DNA of 64,000 bases, from contig NZ_CP081294.1 in the NCBI RefSeq assembly GCF_019711315.1, forward strand, positions 1,550,001-1,614,000. The letters run 5' to 3'. Origin of the DNA: Qipengyuania gelatinilytica (lineage in GTDB: Bacteria > Pseudomonadota > Alphaproteobacteria > Sphingomonadales > Sphingomonadaceae). Shown here piece after piece: positions 1 through 8,865 of the stretch (within the stretch, counting starts at the first letter, position 1; each line of letters starts with the position of its first letter). The notes under the pieces are model-generated. The model made no database searches and had not been told where the DNA came from. It saw only the letters and a program-made list of their open reading frames with translations. Position numbers and translations under genes: made by a program.

Positions 1-366
1 CTCTACCTGACCGACCGCAAGAGCCACATGATCATCTCGGGCGGGGTCAACATCTACCCGCAGGAGATCGAGAACCTGCTGGTCACGCATGACAAGGTGA
101 TGGATGCCGCCGTCATTGGCGCTCCCTGCCCCGATTTCGGCGAGAAGGTGGTCGCGGTCGTCCAGCCGATCGACATGTCAGAGGCCGGCGAAGGCCTCGA
201 GGCGGAACTGCGCGAATTCCTCGCCCCCAGCCTTGCCAAGATCAAGATGCCGAAGCTGTTCGATTTCCGCCCCGAACTCCCGCGCGAGGCGAATGGCAAG
301 CTCTACAAGCGCGAACTGCGTGACGAGTACCAGCGCATGGCCGAGGAAGAAACGGAGCAGGCGTGA
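1..366 (+). CDS. Acyl-CoA synthetase / fatty-acid-CoA ligase, C-terminal part (5' truncated by window)
   Basis: The reading frame is open from base 1, so the start lies outside the window. The visible 121 residues are the C-terminal subdomain of the AMP-forming (ANL) ligase family. It opens with the hinge-region pattern TDRKSHMIISGGVNIYPQEI, and near the end PREANGKLYKREL carries the conserved lysine needed for adenylate formation. Enzymes of this family activate carboxylic acids with ATP and CoA in the cytoplasm. The stop codon TGA at 364-366 shares its A with the ATG of the downstream P450, so the two genes are probably co-transcribed and translationally coupled. That pairing suggests activation and oxidation of the same lipid-like substrate (inference). 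The exact substrate cannot be told from this fragment. Confidence 0.9.
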   Translation, partial: LYLTDRKSHMIISGGVNIYPQEIENLLVTHDKVMDAAVIGAPCPDFGEKVVAVVQPIDMSEAGEGLEAELREFLAPSLAKIKMPKLFDFRPELPREANGKLYKRELRDEYQRMAEEETEQA

Positions 367-1664
367 TGACGGCGCAGGACAGGCCAACGCTCGACCCCAG
401 GACCGCCTACGATGTCATCTCGGCCGAGAAATATGCCGACTGGGACCCGCTGCTCGACACGTTCGATCGCCTGCGCGAGGAAACGCCGCTGGTCTGGGTG
501 GAAGATCCCGAACATCGCCATCCGCCGTTCTGGCTGGTCTCGCGCTATGAGGATGCGATGCGCATTTCGAAGGACAATGCGACCTTCCTCAACAATCCGC
601 AGACGGTCGTGTTCAGCCTCACCGAAGGGATCGAATTCGCCAAGAGCGTGACCGGCGGCAGTCCGCACCTCGTCGCCAGCCTCGTGACCTTCGATGCGCC
701 GATCCACATGAAGTATCGCAAGCTGACGCAGGAATGGTTCATGCCCAAGAACCTGCGCACGCTGGAACACGATATCCGCGAGCTGGCAGACAAGACGGTC
801 GACCGGCTGATCAAGGCCGGGCCGCAAGCCGACTTTTGCAAGCTCGTCTCGCAGCCCTACCCGCTGCATGTGGTGATGCAGATCCTCGGCGTTCCGGAAG
901 AGGACGAACCGCGCATGCTGTTGCTGACGCAGCAGATGTTCGGCGGGCAGGACGAGGAACTGAACCAGTCGGGCATGAAAGACCTGCCTCCCGAAGCCAT
1001 CACCCAGCTCGTTGCCGGCGCGGTGAAGGATTTCGAGGCCTATTTTGCCAAGCTCACCGCAGAGAAGCGGGCCAATCCGACCGACGATGTCGCCAGCACC
1101 ATCGCCAATGCAAGGATCGACGGCGAGCCGCTGAACGACCGCGACATGATGGGCTATTACATTATCGTCGCCGCCGCCGGGCACGACACCACGAGCGCCA
1201 GCACGGCAGGCGCGATGCTGGCGCTGGCACAGGACCCGGAGCAATGGGCACGCGTGCGCGAGGACCGCTCGCTCCTTCCCGGCATCGTCGAGGAAGCGAT
1301 CCGCTGGACCAGCCCGGTGCAGCACTTCATGCGCACTGCGGCAGAAGATACCGAGATCGCCGGCCAGAAAATCGCCAAGGGCGACTGGGTGATGATCAAT
1401 TACGTCGCCGCCAACCACGACCCGGCGCAATTCGACGAGCCGCGCAAGTTCGATGCCGGCCGCAGCCCCAATCGCCACCTTGCCTTCGGCGCAGGCGCAC
1501 ACCAGTGCCTCGGCCTGCACCTTGCCAGGCTCGAGATGAAGATCCTTTTCGAGGTGCTGCTCGACCGGATCGAGACAGTCGAACTGGCAGGCGAGCCCAA
1601 GCGGGCCAAGTCGACCTTCGTGGGCGGGTTGAAGACGCTCCCGCTGCGGGTCGGAGTGGCCTGA
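366..1664 (+). CDS. Cytochrome P450
   Basis: This is a soluble bacterial P450 of 432 residues, the usual length for the class. The I-helix oxygen-activation motif AGHDTTSAS lies near residue 272, the ExxR motif (EEAIR) near 308, and the heme-thiolate loop FGAGAHQCLGLHLA places the proximal cysteine near 381. The enzyme would catalyse NAD(P)H-driven monooxygenation using a ferredoxin and a ferredoxin reductase; neither is adjacent. The ATG at 366 overlaps the stop of the acyl-CoA ligase by one base. A GTG at 363 is in frame directly before it and cannot be excluded as the start. Context with an acyl-CoA ligase suggests a lipid, steroid or terpenoid acid substrate (inference). It is clearly different from the CYP153-type enzyme at 29515. 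Confidence 0.93.
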   Translation: MTAQDRPTLDPRTAYDVISAEKYADWDPLLDTFDRLREETPLVWVEDPEHRHPPFWLVSRYEDAMRISKDNATFLNNPQTVVFSLTEGIEFAKSVTGGSPHLVASLVTFDAPIHMKYRKLTQEWFMPKNLRTLEHDIRELADKTVDRLIKAGPQADFCKLVSQPYPLHVVMQILGVPEEDEPRMLLLTQQMFGGQDEELNQSGMKDLPPEAITQLVAGAVKDFEAYFAKLTAEKRANPTDDVASTIANARIDGEPLNDRDMMGYYIIVAAAGHDTTSASTAGAMLALAQDPEQWARVREDRSLLPGIVEEAIRWTSPVQHFMRTAAEDTEIAGQKIAKGDWVMINYVAANHDPAQFDEPRKFDAGRSPNRHLAFGAGAHQCLGLHLARLEMKILFEVLLDRIETVELAGEPKRAKSTFVGGLKTLPLRVGVA

Positions 1665-1665
1665 C

Positions 1666-2316
1666 ATGGGCGCTTGGGGAGCGGGCCCGTTCGACAATGA
1701 CGATGCGCTCGACGCGGTCGACGACCTTGTCAGTGTCGAAGCGATTGCAGCCGAATTCACCGCCGCCGGGGTCGAGGGAGACGTCGAGGCCACCGAATCC
1801 AGCCGGATCATTGCCGCGGCCGAATGCGTCGCGGCCATGCGCGGCCATCCGCATCCCGACTTGCCCGATGAACTCGCCGAGCGGGTCCGGGCGTTCGGGA
1901 AGCCATCGCTCGAACTGTTCGACCGTGCCCGCGACAATGTCTCGGCGGTGATGGCCCGCAGCGAGCTGGGCGAGCTGTGGGCGGAAGAAGGATCGGGGGA
2001 CTGGAACCGCGAGATGACCGGTCTGGTCGCGCGCCTCAACAAGCCGCAGGCCAAGGCGGGAAAGCCGAAGGGCGCCAAGAAGCCGTTCGACAATCCTTCA
2101 CCCTGTTCCTTCTGCAACAAACCCATGGGCGAAGAAGAAATGTCGATGTTCGACATCTCGCTGGCCGACGGAATGGGCAATTCCCTGAAGCAGGGTGGCT
2201 GGGCCCATATCGCCTGCCTCAATTCAGCCCTTCATCCCCGGCACATGATCCAGAACTGGCAGTTCGACGATGAATTGCTCGACTTCGCGACGAAGAAGCT
2301 GCGCTCCGAAGACTGA
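1666..2316 (+). CDS. DUF4259 domain protein with C-terminal zinc-finger-like module
   Basis: The 216-residue protein begins with MGAWGAGPFDNDDALDAVDD, the hallmark N-terminus of DUF4259 proteins, whose function is unknown to me. After a Lys/Pro-rich linker (about residues 125-145) there is a second module with C147-x2-C150 and H181-x2-C184. This spacing would suit a zinc-binding finger, and such a tail is not part of DUF4259 as I know it. The gene starts one base after the P450 stop, so it belongs to the ligase-P450 operon by position. Whether it works with those enzymes is unknown. No signal peptide or membrane segment is visible, so it is probably cytoplasmic. Confidence 0.75.
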   Translation: MGAWGAGPFDNDDALDAVDDLVSVEAIAAEFTAAGVEGDVEATESSRIIAAAECVAAMRGHPHPDLPDELAERVRAFGKPSLELFDRARDNVSAVMARSELGELWAEEGSGDWNREMTGLVARLNKPQAKAGKPKGAKKPFDNPSPCSFCNKPMGEEEMSMFDISLADGMGNSLKQGGWAHIACLNSALHPRHMIQNWQFDDELLDFATKKLRSED

Positions 2317-2326
2317 CTGGTGAAGA

Positions 2327-2346
2327 GGCGAAGTGGTTTTCGCCCC
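2327..2346 (+). terminator. Possible weak terminator hairpin
   Basis: Eleven bases after the DUF4259 stop, GGCGAA (2327-2332) and TTCGCC (2339-2344) form a 6-bp stem with a six-base loop, followed by only a short mixed CCTTTCC tract. The position fits the end of the operon, but the U-tract is poor. Confidence 0.25.
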
Positions 2347-2519
2347 TTTCCAAGTCAAACCCGCGTGATTGCGGGGAAAATCGTACAAGAGCTTTCCGAT
2401 TTTCCTACCCAAATGCCCCCCTTTCTGCTAGGTGAATGGCATGGATAAAACAGTAGGACGATAGGCTTTCGGCTGTTGCCGGGAGCCGTGTTGACCTGCG
2501 CATAAGAAAGGGGGGAATC

Positions 2520-3158
2520 ATGACTTTGCTAGAGCCGCACAACATGCCGTTTGCGGCCGCTCTTGGCATCATGCTCGTCCTCGCGATCGTGCAGATGATC
2601 GGTGTCGCCGATTTCGGTGATGCGGATGTCGATCTGGACATCGATGGCGAGGGCTTGCCGGATGCGGGGATGTTCGACGGGCTGCTGACGCTGCTCGGTA
2701 TCGGACGCATCCCGCTGACGATCTGGCTGGCGCTGTTCCTGCTCATGTTCGCAGGCATTGGCCTGTCGATCCAGGAGCTCGCGACAAGCCTCACCGGCAG
2801 CCCGCTCTACAGCTGGCTTGCCGCGCTGATGGCCGGCGTCGCCGCACTTCCGGTGACGGGCGTTTTCGCCCGGCCGCTGGGTCGCATCCTGCCCAAGGAC
2901 CACACCACCGCTGTCAGCACCGAAAGCCTTGTCGGCCGCCGTGCGACGATCAGCATCGGCGTGGCCCGTGCGGGATCTCCTGCGCGAGCGAGGGTGAAGG
3001 ACATCCACGGCCAGACCCACCGGGTCATGGTGGAGCCGCACGAGGCATCATCCGAACTCCACGAAGGCGACGAGGTCCTCCTCGTCCGCCGCGAGGGAAA
3101 TCAATTCTACGCGACCGCGCTCGCCGAGCGCCGCCTGTCGCCAACGGTCAATCAATAA
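2520..3158 (+). CDS. yqiJ: YqiJ-family membrane protein (NfeD-like OB-fold partner of flotillin)
   Basis: This 212-residue protein has three hydrophobic segments (about residues 10-30, 62-85 and 93-115) followed by a C-terminal domain of about 75 residues. That domain resembles the OB fold of YqiJ/NfeD proteins (VGRRATISIGVARAGSPARA and a terminal GDEVLLVRREGNQFYA stretch). It lies nine bases upstream of a YqiK-type flotillin, the standard yqiJK arrangement. In known systems the membrane-bound OB domain acts with the SPFH protein in membrane microdomains. The ATG at 2520 is preceded by a strong AAGGGGGGAATC ribosome-binding region. No promoter could be picked with confidence in the 200-bp gap before it. 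Confidence 0.85.
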   Translation: MTLLEPHNMPFAAALGIMLVLAIVQMIGVADFGDADVDLDIDGEGLPDAGMFDGLLTLLGIGRIPLTIWLALFLLMFAGIGLSIQELATSLTGSPLYSWLAALMAGVAALPVTGVFARPLGRILPKDHTTAVSTESLVGRRATISIGVARAGSPARARVKDIHGQTHRVMVEPHEASSELHEGDEVLLVRREGNQFYATALAERRLSPTVNQ

Positions 3159-3167
3159 GGAGGAGCA

Positions 3168-4898
3168 ATGGACAGTCTATTTGGAACATCACTGGTAATG
3201 ATCGGGGGTGCCACTCTACTCGGCATCATCATCATCACCTTCCTGCTGAAGATGTATCGCCGTGCCTCGAAGGAAATTGCCTTCGTGCGGACTGGCGTGG
3301 GCGGCGAAAAGGTCGTGATGAACGGGGGCGCTCTGGTGCTGCCGGTCTTCCACGAAACCATGCCGGTCAACATGAACACGCTGGTGCTTTCGGTCATCCG
3401 CCGCGATGGCGAAGCGCTGATCACGCTCGACCGCCTGCGGATCGACGTGAAGGCGGAATTCTACGTCCGCGTGAAGCCCGATGCCGAAGCGATCGCCATG
3501 GCGGCGCAGACGCTGGGCCAACGCACGATGCAGCCCGAAGCCCTGAAGGACCTCGTCGAAGGTAAGTTCGTCGACGCACTGCGCAGCGTTGCTGCCGGCA
3601 TGACGATGAACGAGCTGCACGAACAGCGTGCCGACTTCGTCCAGAAGGTGCAGCAGGTGTCGTCGAACGACCTCGCCATGAACGGCCTGGAACTGGAATC
3701 GGTCTCGCTGACCGGTCTCGACCAGACGAGCATCGAGCACTTCAACGCCAACAACGCCTTCGACGCCGAAGGTCTGACCAAGCTGACCGAGCAGATCGAG
3801 GCGCGCAAGAAACTGCGCAACGACATCGAGCAGGACACGCGCGTGCAGATGGAGACGAAGAACCTCGAGGCGGATGCCAAGAGCTTCGAAATCGGGCGCG
3901 ACAAGGAATACGCCCGCCTCCAGCAGGAGCGCGAGGTGGAAATCCGCCGCGCCGCGCAGTCCTCGGAAATCGCCCGCGAACAGGCAGAGCGCAGCCGTGA
4001 GGCCGACGCTGCCCGCATCGAGGCGAAGAAGCAGGTCGACGCACAGCAGATCGAAGCCGACCGTCTCGTCGAAGAGGCACGGATCGACCAGCAGCGCGCA
4101 CTCGAAATCGCTCGGCAGGAGCAGCAGATCGCGGTCCAGAACAAGAGCCGCGAGGAAAGCCAGGCCAAGGCAGAGGCTGACGAAGCCCGCGCCAAGGCAG
4201 TCGCTGCCGAAGAGCAGGTCGCAACCAGCCGCGAAACCGAGATCGCAGAGCGTGACAAGCGCATCCAGCTGATCGAGGCTTCGAAGCAGGCAGAGCGCGA
4301 CGCCATCAGCGTCCGCGTGGAAGCCGAGGCCGAGAAGGATGCTGCGACGAACCGCGCCGAAGCGCTGCGCCTCGAAGCGCAGGGTGAGGCCGAGGCCGAG
4401 AAGCTGCGTGCCGAAGCTGCACGCGTCCGCTTCGAAGTCGAGGCAGCCGGTCAGAAGGCGATCAACGAGGCAGCGAACATCCTGTCCTCGGACCAGATCA
4501 GCCTGCAGACCAAGATGGCCTTGCTCAAGGTCCTGCCCGAACTGGTCAAGGAAAGCGCCAAGCCGATGGAAGCGATCGAGAGCATCAAGATCGTCCAGGT
4601 CGACGGCCTTACCAATGGCGGGAAAGGCGGCTCCGGTGGAGCAGCCAGCGTCGGAGGCGGATCGGGCAATCTCGCGACCGACGCGGTCAGCGCAGCCCTT
4701 GCCTACCGCGCGCAGGCCCCGGTGCTCGACGGGCTGATGAAGGAACTGGGCCTCGACGGCTCGAGCCTCAACAGCCTGGTCAAGGGCCCGGCAGAGCAGA
4801 CCGGCGGGTTCGCAGTCGAAGAAGAAGCCAAGGAAGAGCCCAAGGCCCTTGCGGCCAATGGCAAGTCCGAAGGCGACAACAAGTCCGCCGACGCCTGA
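3168..4898 (+). CDS. yqiK: YqiK-type flotillin (SPFH domain protein)
   Basis: A single N-terminal membrane segment (about residues 5-27) is followed by the SPFH/band-7 domain to about residue 200. Next comes a long charged Glu/Arg/Ala/Gln-rich stretch, about 210-440, typical of the flotillin coiled coil, and a Gly/Ser-rich linker before a variable tail. The total of 576 residues matches YqiK-class flotillins. These proteins oligomerise at the inner membrane and organise ordered-lipid microdomains. It is encoded nine bases after yqiJ with a consensus AAGGAGGAGC Shine-Dalgarno, so the two are surely co-translated, and a strong intrinsic terminator follows 22 bases after the stop. The pair therefore forms a complete two-gene unit. 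Confidence 0.93.
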   Translation: MDSLFGTSLVMIGGATLLGIIIITFLLKMYRRASKEIAFVRTGVGGEKVVMNGGALVLPVFHETMPVNMNTLVLSVIRRDGEALITLDRLRIDVKAEFYVRVKPDAEAIAMAAQTLGQRTMQPEALKDLVEGKFVDALRSVAAGMTMNELHEQRADFVQKVQQVSSNDLAMNGLELESVSLTGLDQTSIEHFNANNAFDAEGLTKLTEQIEARKKLRNDIEQDTRVQMETKNLEADAKSFEIGRDKEYARLQQEREVEIRRAAQSSEIAREQAERSREADAARIEAKKQVDAQQIEADRLVEEARIDQQRALEIARQEQQIAVQNKSREESQAKAEADEARAKAVAAEEQVATSRETEIAERDKRIQLIEASKQAERDAISVRVEAEAEKDAATNRAEALRLEAQGEAEAEKLRAEAARVRFEVEAAGQKAINEAANILSSDQISLQTKMALLKVLPELVKESAKPMEAIESIKIVQVDGLTNGGKGGSGGAASVGGGSGNLATDAVSAALAYRAQAPVLDGLMKELGLDGSSLNSLVKGPAEQTGGFAVEEEAKEEPKALAANGKSEGDNKSADA

Positions 4899-4920
4899 TC
4901 ATCAGGCTGGACGCAAACGG

Positions 4921-4951
4921 AAAAGGGGGCACTTTGGTGTCCCCTTTTTTG
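4921..4951 (+). terminator. Rho-independent terminator of yqiJK
   Basis: GGGGGCAC (4925-4932) pairs with GTGTCCCC (4937-4944), with one G-U pair and a TTTG loop. A run of six T (4945-4950) follows at once, and A residues precede the stem. This is a textbook intrinsic terminator. Confidence 0.92.
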
Positions 4952-4988
4952 TTGCGTATCTTCGGGTCGCAGGCCTAACCGCACCGTC

Positions 4989-5993
4989 ATGAACGACACG
5001 CCCCGATGGACCATGCCCCCCGAATGGGCACCGCAGGACTGGCTCTGGATCGGCTTCCCGCACGATGCCGACGAGTGGCCCGAGGTTCTCCCGGCGGCGC
5101 AGGAACAGATTGCCGCCTTCGCCAATGCAGTCGCCGAGAGCGGGCAGGAAGTGCGACTCCTGGTCCGCGATGCGAATAACGAGCAGCGTGCGCGCGACCT
5201 TGTCAGTGGCTCTGTGAAGCTGGAACGGCGCGCCTATGGCGATGTCTGGCTGCGCGACACCGGCCCGCTGGTGCTGACCGACGCCACCGGTCACCGCATC
5301 GCCAAGCGCTTTGGCTTCAACGGCTGGGGCGGGAAATACCTGATGGAAGGCGACCAGACCATCGGCGCGAAGCTGGCCGAAGACGAAGGGCTGCAGCTCG
5401 ATGTCGCCGACTGGATCCTTGAAGGCGGGGCCATTGATGGCGACGGCACCGGCCTTGTCGCGACGACGGAGCAATGCCTGCTCAACCCCAATCGCAACCC
5501 GCAGCTGACCCGCGAGGAGATCGAACATCGGCTCAAGTCCGACCTCGGCTTTACCCGCGTGCTGTGGCTGGGCGACGGTCTCATCAACGACCACACCGAC
5601 GGGCATGTCGACAATCTCGCCCGTTTCGTCGGCGCGAATACGCTCGCCCTGCCCCGCGCGACCGGCAGCGACGATCCCAACGCGGATATCTACGCCGATG
5701 CCAAGGCCCGCGCGGAAGCGGCCGGCGTCGCCGTGGTGGAGATACCGTCGCCGGGCCGCATCACCAGCGGCGACCGGATCGAGCCCGCGAGCTACGCAAA
5801 TTTCGCGATCACGAGCCATCTCGTCGTCGTGCCGACCTTCGGCAGCCCCTATGACGAAGAGGGCGTGGCCGCGATTGCAGAGCTCTTCCCGGATCGTGCC
5901 ACGATCGGCCTCAGGGGCGACGCCGTGCTCGCCGGCGGGGGCGGATTCCACTGCGCCAGCCAGCAGATGCCGGCCGCCCGCGCACGGATTTAA
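4989..5993 (+). CDS. aguA: Agmatine deiminase (peptidyl-arginine deiminase family)
   Basis: The 334-residue product matches agmatine deiminases, which convert agmatine to N-carbamoylputrescine and ammonia in putrescine synthesis from arginine. Visible active-site landmarks in family order are WLRDTGP (Asp, about residue 88), FNGWGGKY, LEGGAIDGDG (Glu, about 145), NDHTDGHVDN (catalytic His, about 203-207) and GGGGFHCASQQ with the nucleophilic cysteine near 322. The length is typical. The gene sits alone between the yqiJK terminator and a convergent membrane protein gene. No N-carbamoylputrescine amidase is adjacent, so the pathway must be completed elsewhere. The N-terminus MNDTPRWTMPPEWAPQDW is the normal family start, and no signal peptide is present. 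Confidence 0.93.
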   Translation: MNDTPRWTMPPEWAPQDWLWIGFPHDADEWPEVLPAAQEQIAAFANAVAESGQEVRLLVRDANNEQRARDLVSGSVKLERRAYGDVWLRDTGPLVLTDATGHRIAKRFGFNGWGGKYLMEGDQTIGAKLAEDEGLQLDVADWILEGGAIDGDGTGLVATTEQCLLNPNRNPQLTREEIEHRLKSDLGFTRVLWLGDGLINDHTDGHVDNLARFVGANTLALPRATGSDDPNADIYADAKARAEAAGVAVVEIPSPGRITSGDRIEPASYANFAITSHLVVVPTFGSPYDEEGVAAIAELFPDRATIGLRGDAVLAGGGGFHCASQQMPAARARI

Positions 5994-6028
5994 CCTTTCG
6001 TTAGGGTTTCGCGCGGAGAATAGGGGCC

Positions 6029-6157
6029 ATGGCAAAAGCTATCGCTCTCGCACGCACGCATGTCCCGGCGCTTCCGCTGGGTGAAATCGCGCGCGCTGCT
6101 ATCGTGAGCGGCTGCGGCCTCGCGCTGGTCCTCGCCGGCCCCGCGCTTCCCTTCTGA
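6029..6157 (+). CDS. Possible small hydrophobic protein (42 aa)
   Basis: A short frame begins at ATG 6029, about 12 bases after GGAG, and encodes 42 residues ending in a hydrophobic stretch rich in Ala, Val, Leu and Pro. It fills the gap between agmatine deiminase and the convergent gene ending at 6168. I recognise no family. The support is only position, a plausible ribosome-binding site and the lack of another explanation for the gap, so it could be spurious. Confidence 0.35.
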   Translation: MAKAIALARTHVPALPLGEIARAAIVSGCGLALVLAGPALPF

Positions 6158-6167
6158 CAATCGCCGG

Positions 6168-8066
6168 TTAGCTTTTTCGCGCTTCGTCCTGGCCGATCCA
6201 GGCGAATACTGCTGCGCGCAGCTCCTGCCACTTCACCGCTGCCCACAGGACCAGCGCGCTGAAGCCGAGCAAGGCGACGCTGCTCGAAACGAAACCTTCG
6301 AAGACATCGCCCAGCGTAAAGGCCAGGAATGGCAGCCCCACGATCAGTCCTGCACGCCGGTTTGCCGCCAGCGCGAACATGGCAATGCCTAGGAAGATGA
6401 CGAGCGCGCCGACCAGGGCAAAGTCGCCGCTTGCCGCGAAGTGGAAGAGGTTGGGCACCAGCAGCAGGCTGCCGAGCATGTGGAGCCAGAAGGCCGTGTC
6501 CGAAGTCTGCGTGCGGCGCTCGCGGTCCGACAGGTCGAGCCAGATACCGACACCTGCGGCGCAGGCACCGGCCAGCAGCAGCCGGATGCGGATGCCGGTC
6601 TCGGTCGGCCCCGGAAGCGTGCTGCCCGGATCGGTGTTCGCCAGAAGGTCGATGAAGAACAACGGCAGCATCGATGCCGCAGCCATCGCCAGTGCATAGG
6701 GCACGCGGTGACGCAGGGCGAAGAGCACGTTGAGCAACGCGGCGACGAGACAGGCAATAATCACGCCCAGCGGATCGATCCCGTCGCGGAAACCCGAAAG
6801 ATCGCGGCCACCGGGATTGATGGCGAGATAGCCCACGAGGATACCGGCGGTGAAGGCGACCGTGGCGAACTGGCCGGCCAGCACGATGGCGGGAAAGGCC
6901 ATGCGGCGGATACGCACGAAGAACTCGGCCACCGCCCAGGTGACCACGCCGGGGATCAGCAGCGCGGCGAGCGAGCGCGGGAGCCAGTCGGCCGCCAGCT
7001 CGCGCTCGACGAAGATCCCTGAACTGTAGAGCCAGACGCCTGCGAGGACCCACGCGCCGAATGAAACCGGCAGGAAGCCCATCACGACGAAAATATCGTT
7101 GAAGCCCGACACCAACCGTACGGGCTCTTCCTCCGCCGGCGTCTCTTCCGCGACCGGCTTGGGCGGGGGCACGAACTCCCCTGCACTCGGCAGCCTGGCC
7201 CTGAGCGGAGCAGGCACCAGCAGCAAGGCGGCGCGGCGCATGGGTGACCAGAAAGCGGCCATGGCGAGGATACCGAAACCGAGTGTGAGGCTGACGCCGA
7301 TCAGCCTGGTCTCGAGCGCAAGCCCTTCACCGAGCGAGGCCAGCGCATAGGCCACATAGCCGAGGCTGGAGGCAAGCAGCGGCCTGCGGTCGATGACGAG
7401 TGCCACCAGCGCGAGCACGGCGACGATGACCAGCACCGGTGCCGCCGCGATGGGCTGATCGAAGCTGGGCTGGAACCCGCCGAGCAGGAAAATCCCGTGC
7501 ACGATGAGCGGGGCAGCGAAGATGTGCAGCCAGAAGCCGATGCCCGAACGGCGGGTGGTGCGCTCCGGGTCGGACATGTCGGCAGCCATGGCGAAGCCGA
7601 ACAGGACGATGCCCGCAACAAGGCTTTCCCACGGGCCGCTCCCGCCCCACGCAGTCTCCAGCAGGTTGCGCACGCCGAGAATGGTCGCAACCGGTGCCGC
7701 AACGACAAGCGCGCCTGCAATGGGGATGCGGAAGACCTTCCAGAACCACGCCATGAAGCCGGCAACGACGAAGCCTGCTACGAATTCGAGCAGGGCAGCG
7801 GCGATCAGCATGCCGAAGGCTGCGCAGATTGCGAGCACGATGGCGCTGAAGGCGAAGTTGCGTTGTTTCACCAGCGGGATGGCAAGGCCGGTGGCAGCTG
7901 CCGCAACGGCTGCACCTGCAAAGGGGCCGGCAGCGCCCAATATCGCGCCCAGAGCCAGCAGGCCCAGCAGGCTGGCAATGCCGGCGAGAATGTCCGCCGC
8001 GCCCGTTACCAGCCGCGCATCTTCCTCGTCACGGCGCTGTGCCGCAATATCCATGGTGCTTTCCAT
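6168..8066 (-). CDS. Polytopic membrane protein of unknown function with internal duplication
   Basis: This protein of 632 residues contains many hydrophobic segments, at least fourteen by eye, and no recognised catalytic motif. It looks like a tandem duplication. RLVTGAADI (residue 18) matches RLVSGFNDI (residue 317), and MSDPERTTRRSGIGFWLH (about 164-181) matches LSDRERRTQTSDTAFWLH (about 512-529). A Pro/Glu-rich linker (about 298-316) separates the halves. The chosen ATG at 8066 (MESTMDIAAQ) has an in-frame alternative at 8054. The gene ends against the convergent aguA side. It lies 58 bases downstream of the TSUP genes on the same strand and may share their transcript. It is probably an inner-membrane protein; its function is unknown to me. 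Confidence 0.8.
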   Translation of the reverse strand: MESTMDIAAQRRDEEDARLVTGAADILAGIASLLGLLALGAILGAAGPFAGAAVAAAATGLAIPLVKQRNFAFSAIVLAICAAFGMLIAAALLEFVAGFVVAGFMAWFWKVFRIPIAGALVVAAPVATILGVRNLLETAWGGSGPWESLVAGIVLFGFAMAADMSDPERTTRRSGIGFWLHIFAAPLIVHGIFLLGGFQPSFDQPIAAAPVLVIVAVLALVALVIDRRPLLASSLGYVAYALASLGEGLALETRLIGVSLTLGFGILAMAAFWSPMRRAALLLVPAPLRARLPSAGEFVPPPKPVAEETPAEEEPVRLVSGFNDIFVVMGFLPVSFGAWVLAGVWLYSSGIFVERELAADWLPRSLAALLIPGVVTWAVAEFFVRIRRMAFPAIVLAGQFATVAFTAGILVGYLAINPGGRDLSGFRDGIDPLGVIIACLVAALLNVLFALRHRVPYALAMAAASMLPLFFIDLLANTDPGSTLPGPTETGIRIRLLLAGACAAGVGIWLDLSDRERRTQTSDTAFWLHMLGSLLLVPNLFHFAASGDFALVGALVIFLGIAMFALAANRRAGLIVGLPFLAFTLGDVFEGFVSSSVALLGFSALVLWAAVKWQELRAAVFAWIGQDEARKS

Positions 8067-8124
8067 CGATCCCTCGATCCCCCGGTTGAGGCGATGTGTA
8101 TAGCAGCTTGGCCTTGAGAAAACC

Positions 8125-8865
8125 CTACCCTTGCAACAACTTCCACACAGCTCCCGCCGCTGCGCCGCCCAGCACGAGGGCTACACTCACCTGCCACTGG
8201 CGCGCAGTGACGCGGCCGAAGGCGGCATGCCCGAACAGGTCGCCGACGAGGACCGCCGGGAAGAGCAGCAGCGCAAGCAGCACTTCGCGCTTTCCGCCGA
8301 CACCAAGGGCGATGAACAGGATCGAGGACAGCGGGGTAAGCACGAGGAAGATCGCCATCATCGACGCGCGCGCAGAACGGGGCTCCAAGCGCCCACGCAG
8401 GTAGAACGGGGCCATTCCCGGACCGGGCATGCCGGCAAAGCCTCCGAAGAAGCCGGTGAAGAAACCCGAGAGGCCCATGGCAGGCTTGCGCGGCAGGGCC
8501 ACCTTGCCGAGCGGCACGACCACCAGCACGAAGGCTCCGAGCGAAACCATTGCGATCAGCATCCGGGCCCAGTCCGCGCTCAGCGTGACGAGCGCCCACA
8601 GGCCGAGCGGCATGCAGGCGAGCGCGAGCAAGGTGATCGGGATCGCAGATCTGTTGGCATCGCGGCGGATGCGTCCGATATCCGTCAGTCCGATCAGGAA
8701 CAGCGAGATATTGCCCACCAGCACCGCTTCCTTCGGCGCGATGGTCAGCGCGAGGACGGGCACGATCACCACCGACAGGCCGAAGCCTGCCAGCCCGCGG
8801 ACAAATCCGGCAGCAAGCGCCGTCAACAGCGCAATGGCAATCGCTTCGAAAGGCAGTCCGAGCAT
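8125..8865 (-). CDS. TSUP (TauE/SafE) family permease, copy 2
   Basis: This 246-residue integral membrane protein has about eight hydrophobic segments. It shows the two half-repeats typical of the sulfite exporter TauE/SafE family: FVRGLAGFGLSVVIVPVLAL early, and FFTGFFGGFAGMPGPGMAPF in the second half. Members export or import small anions such as sulfite, sulfoacetate or thiosulfate, but family membership does not give the substrate. Its ATG at 8865 lies directly beside the stop of the upstream TSUP gene. The two paralogues share the motifs VRGLxGFG and AGMPGP and very likely arose by tandem duplication. They could form a heteromeric transporter (inference). Confidence 0.88.
   Translation of the reverse strand: MLGLPFEAIAIALLTALAAGFVRGLAGFGLSVVIVPVLALTIAPKEAVLVGNISLFLIGLTDIGRIRRDANRSAIPITLLALACMPLGLWALVTLSADWARMLIAMVSLGAFVLVVVPLGKVALPRKPAMGLSGFFTGFFGGFAGMPGPGMAPFYLRGRLEPRSARASMMAIFLVLTPLSSILFIALGVGGKREVLLALLLFPAVLVGDLFGHAAFGRVTARQWQVSVALVLGGAAAGAVWKLLQG

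Noticed and set aside
303..2222. 639-codon minus-strand frame across the P450 and DUF4259 genes
   Set aside because: Crosses two real genes and shows no protein-like features.
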